A DNA stretch of 64,000 nt from Anniella stebbinsi (taxonomy: Eukaryota > Chordata > Lepidosauria > Squamata > Anniellidae): contig JARDYH010000004.1 of the NCBI GenBank assembly GCA_029215795.1, positions 203,898,017 to 203,962,016 of the forward strand. Direction: 5' to 3'. The notes under the pieces were generated by a model. That model was not told the DNA's origin, did no database searches, and was given only the letters and a program-made list of their open reading frames with translations. Positions within the stretch are counted from its first letter, which is position 1. Each line of letters begins with the position of its first letter. Shown here in pieces: positions 60,660 to 64,000 of the stretch. The translations under genes were made by a program, and so were the position numbers.

Positions 60660-61000
60660 GCCTCCATTGAATAAAAGTGTCTTTGCCTGGCACCAAAAAG
60701 TAAACAAAGTAGGCATCAGGCAGACCTCTCTAAGGAGGGCATTCCACAATTTGGGTCCACCACAAAAAAGGCCCATTCATAAATACCCTCCCACTGAATC
60801 TCAGTCCCTTGGAACAGGGCCTCAGAGGATGGTCTCAGGGCATGGAAAGAACATATGGGATGAGCAAGTCCTTTACATCCTTTGTGAACCGCCCAGAGAG
60901 TTTGGGCTATTGGGTGGTATATAAACAATGAAATAAATGAATAAATAAATACTCTGGCCCCAAGCTGTGAAGGCTTTATAGGTTAACACCAGAACACAAT
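60660..61000 (-). mobile_element. L2-type LINE fragment (minus) split by a plus-strand LINE 3' end
   Basis: 60660-60870 and 60949-61000 together correspond to one stretch of the L2 RT end (inverse of FHNLGP... and of CCCCAAGCTGTGAAGGCTTTATAGG). The interval 60871-60948 is instead a plus-strand 3' tail, GTGAACCGCCCAGAGAG...ATATAAACAATG followed by (AATA)n. The second element landed inside the first. Confidence 0.72.
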
Positions 61001-61138
61001 GTATGTTCAACATTATAGATTAGGGGTGGACAACTCATCATCCCTCACTATTGGCTATGATGGCAGCTGTAGACCACTTTATCTTTTATTTTGTATATCA
61101 CCTTACGAGGGATTCACTCTTAAAGGTGGCCTAGAAAT

Positions 61139-61142
61139 TATT

Positions 61143-61173
<31 letters not shown>

Positions 61174-64000
61174 TCTATCTCTGGATGGTTTACATAAGAT
61201 TAAAACAATTAAAAACAATATACAAAAATTAAAACAACAAAAACATACACATACATTTAAAACCACTATAATAACTTTAAAAAGCTCTAAGCCTCAAAAC
61301 AAAACAAAACCAGGCTCATCAAATATTGCTAAATGCCTGAGAGAAGAGGAAAATCTTGACCTGGTGCCGAAAAGATAACAATGTTGGCGCCAGGCGGGCC
61401 TCGTGTGGGAAAATCGTTCCACAATTGGGGGCTACCACAGAGAAGGCCCTCTCCCTTGTTGCCGACCTCCGAGCTTTCCTCGGAGTAGGTTCTCGGAGGA
61501 GGACCTTAGATGTTGAATGTAGTGTTCGGGTAGGTTCATGTCGGGAAAGGCGTTCCATCAGGTATTGTGGTCCCAAGCCATGTAAGGCTTTATAGGTTAA
61601 AAATCGGGCTCAGAAACATACAGGCAGCCAATGCAAGCGGGCCAGAGTAGGTCTTATATGCTCGAATCTTCTGATCCCAGTTATCAATCTGGCTGCTGCA
61701 TTTTGCACAAGCTGCAGCTTCCGAACCGTTTTCAAAGGTAGCCCCACGTAGAGTGCATTGCAGTGATCTAACTTGGAGGTTACCAGAGCAGACAACTGAA
61801 GCCAGGTTATCCCTGTCCAGATAGGGGTGTAGCTGGGCCACCTGAGAAGGCACTCATTGCCACTGAGGCCACCTGAGCCTCAAGTGACAGAGATGGTTCT
61901 AGGAGAACCCCCAAGCTACGAACCTGCTCCTTCAGGGGGAGTGCAATTTCATCCAGAACAGGTTGAAGACCCTCCATCCAGTCAGCAGAACCATCCACTA
62001 ACAGCATCTCAGTCTTGTCTGGATTGAGTTTCAGTTTATTAGCCCTCATCTAGTCCATTGTCGCAGCCAGGCACTGGTTCAGCACATCCACAGCCTCACC
62101 TGATGAAGATGAAATGTAGAAATAGGGCTGCGTGTCATCAGCGTACTGATGACAACTCTCTCCAAAACTCCAGATGACTGCATTCAATGGTTTCATGTAG
62201 ATGTTGAACTGCATGGGGGACAAGACTGACCCCTGCAGAACGCCATACTGGAGAATCCACGGGAGCCGAGCAATGTTCCCCAAGCACCACCTTCTGGAGC
62301 CGACCTGCCAAGTAGGAGCGGAACCACTGCAATGCAGTGCCTCCCACTCCCAACTCAGCCAGTCATCCCAGAAGGATACCATGGTCGATGGTATCGAAAA
62401 CTGCTGAGAGATCAAGGAGAATCAACAGAGTCACACTCCCTCGTCTTTGTCCTGACATAGGTCATCATACAGGGCGACCAATGTTGTTTCTGTACCAAAG
62501 CCAGGCTCTCATCCAAGAGTGCCTGGAGCTGGCTCACAACCACCCGCTCAAGGACCTTCCCAGGAATGGAACATTTGCTACTGGCCTGTAGTTATTAAGA
62601 TTTTCAGGGTCCAAGGAAGATTTCTTCGGGAGTGGTCTCACTGCTGCCTCTTTCAGGAGGCCTGGGACCACTCCCTCTTGCAAAGAGGCATTAATCACTT
62701 TCCTGGCCCAGCCAGTTGTTCTGTCCCTGCTAGCTTGCCCAAGAGGGGCAAGGATCCAACACGGAGGTGGTTACATGAACCTGTCCAAGCACCTTGTCAA
62801 CGTCCTCAAGCTGTACCAACTGAAACTCATCCAAAAAAACAGGCCAAGCCTGTGCTCTGGACACCTCACTAGATTCACCTGCTATAACACTGGAGTCTAA
62901 GTCCTGATGCATGCCAAAGATTTTATTCTGGAAGTGCCTAGCAAACATATTACAGCAGGCCTCAGATGGTTTTACCATGTCCTTGGGGCTGGCATGCAAA
63001 GCTCTCGGACAACTCTGAAAAGCTCCGCTGGGCGGCAGGTTGATGATTTAATAGTGGAAGCAAAGTATTGTTTTTTTGTTGTCCTCACTGCCCCTGAATA
63101 CAGCTTACCATAGGCACTTACCAGTGTTTGATTGCATCCAGTAGGAGTTCGTCTCCATCTGCACTCAAACCGTCTCCTGTTCTGTTTCATCACTCTCAGC
63201 TCTGGGGTATACCACGGAGCTGTACGAGCGCTACACAGGAGAGGATGCTCAGGAGCAATCATGTCAACCGCCCGGGTCATTTCTGCATTCCGCAGATCAA
63301 CCAAGGTTTTGACAGGACAACCAGCCCTATCAGTCGGAAAACTCCTCAGAGCCCTCTGGAAACCATCTGGATCCATTAGTCTTCGGGGGTGGACCATCTG
63401 AATGGGTTTAGCTGTAAGTCTAAACCTCAGCAGGTGGTGATCTGACCATGACAGAGGGGTTGATGTAAGGTCCCCCACTCACCCACCCAGGTCTCGGTTA
63501 TACATGCCAGATCGGCTGCCTCATCCACAATTAAGTCGTGGGTGAGAGAGGCCTTATTATGCACCGATCTGGCATTTAAAAGCAGCATCCGGAAGCCCGA
63601 GGGCTGGCTGATAGGGCAACCAACAAGCCTGTGGGTGTGAGGGGGACCGGAACAAGGCCCAGCCGTAAACTGTCTGGGCCGCGTTCCCCTTCCCTGGCAA
63701 GTCCTTATCACAACGCCATATCTCCATCTACACTGATTGGACACCCCTCAGATCTCCCCACTTGGCCCTGTATCCCCCTTCCCAGGCACATAGCTCAAGC
63801 TTGGAGAGAAAACAAAAAACAAAAACAGGCAGCATTAACCAGCACCCGCATCAACTTCCTCCTCCCCAGGCAGTAGGCCTCCCTCTCCTGCAGGCGATGG
63901 CTTTCCTAGGCCTCCTCAGCAAGCCAGATCAAATATCCCTCCCAGGAAGGTAGGGGGACAGATGGAGTTGCCCACAGCAGCTGGCTCAGTACCTGGGAGT
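61139..64000 (-). mobile_element. Long L2-type LINE copy, degraded, running off the window
   Basis: Read from the window end downward: an endonuclease start (LLLNARSVHNKASLTHDLI...ITETWVGE, ~63590-63480) joins directly to an endonuclease end (PLSWSDHHLLRFRL, ~63450), so the endonuclease core is deleted. A linker with QNKIFGMHQDL and an RT with FNIYMKPL and YADDTQPYF (62050-62415) follow. The frame is then broken by a TAG stop between the two RT blocks (62047-62049), and a C-terminal part runs to 61319. The (TTTA)n tail is at 61141-61180. It belongs to the same family as the copy at 40921-42097 but carries several frameshifts and stops. Confidence 0.88.
61141..61180 (+). repeat. (TTTA)n tail of a minus-strand L2 LINE
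   Basis: Eight to nine TTTA units, then TCTATCTC, at the 3' end of the LINE copy 61139-64000. Confidence 0.92.

Larger units (their letters stand above)
59523..64000 (+). other. PAPSS1: PAPSS1 intron 10, first 4.5 kb (3' end outside window)
   Basis: The intron starts with GTACAG. It contains a (TC)n(TG)n microsatellite (60104-60150), a minus-strand L2 fragment interrupted by another repeat (60660-61000), and a long minus-strand L2 copy from 61139 to the window edge. 59530-60100 is AT-rich without recognisable content. No PAPSS1 exon is found after 59522. Confidence 0.85.

Overview
The window is vertebrate genomic DNA, most likely from a squamate reptile (lizard or snake). It has long introns, L2/CR1-type LINEs, a DIRS retrotransposon, a tRNA-derived SINE, many small inverted-repeat elements and abundant microsatellites. 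No bacterial or viral gene organisation is present. The squamate assignment is an inference from repeat content; 'tetrapod' is firm.

One host gene is present: PAPSS1, the bifunctional 3'-phosphoadenosine-5'-phosphosulfate (PAPS) synthase 1, on the + strand. I could place ten coding exons: 10526-10585, 22209-22323, 23451-23686, 27307-27445, 32810-32928, 48389-48502, 51107-51218, 53801-54006, 56799-56934 and 59254-59522. All are bounded by AG/GT, all phases agree, and they sum to 1506 nt = 502 codons with no frameshift or stop. The remaining ~122 residues of the 624-residue vertebrate protein must lie beyond position 64000. Exons 1-5 encode the APS kinase half (P-loop at residues 59-67). Exons 6-10 encode the linker and most of the ATP sulfurylase half (QLRN 419-422, HNGH 425-428). 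A CpG-rich, pyrimidine-rich leader and promoter lies at about 9860-10525.

Layout. 1-9860: intergenic, repeats only, including an L1-like fragment, L2 fragments, a small TIR element at 6548-6746 and an unusual GCGCAT-rich fold-back family (one arm at 6823-7164, a full palindrome at 8695-9375). 10586-22208: intron 1, with a SINE, several TIR elements, a 40-bp-stem hairpin and L2 3' ends. 22324-32809: introns 2-4, with a ~390-bp direct repeat pair flanking exon 2 and nested MITEs. 32929-48388: intron 5 (15.5 kb), which carries a complete-ended DIRS element (35468-40209) and an L2 copy. 48503-59253: introns 6-9, with further LINE pieces, one ending just before exon 7. 59523-64000: start of intron 10, ending inside a long minus-strand L2 copy.

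The most notable object is the DIRS element. Its 139-bp inverted terminal repeats are identical, and its internal complementary region matches both outer ends. An internal deletion has removed the reverse-transcriptase palm and left the gag frame continuous with the tyrosine-recombinase frame (1309 codons, no stop). The RT-thumb/RNase H/methyltransferase-like block stays open in the overlapping +1 frame.
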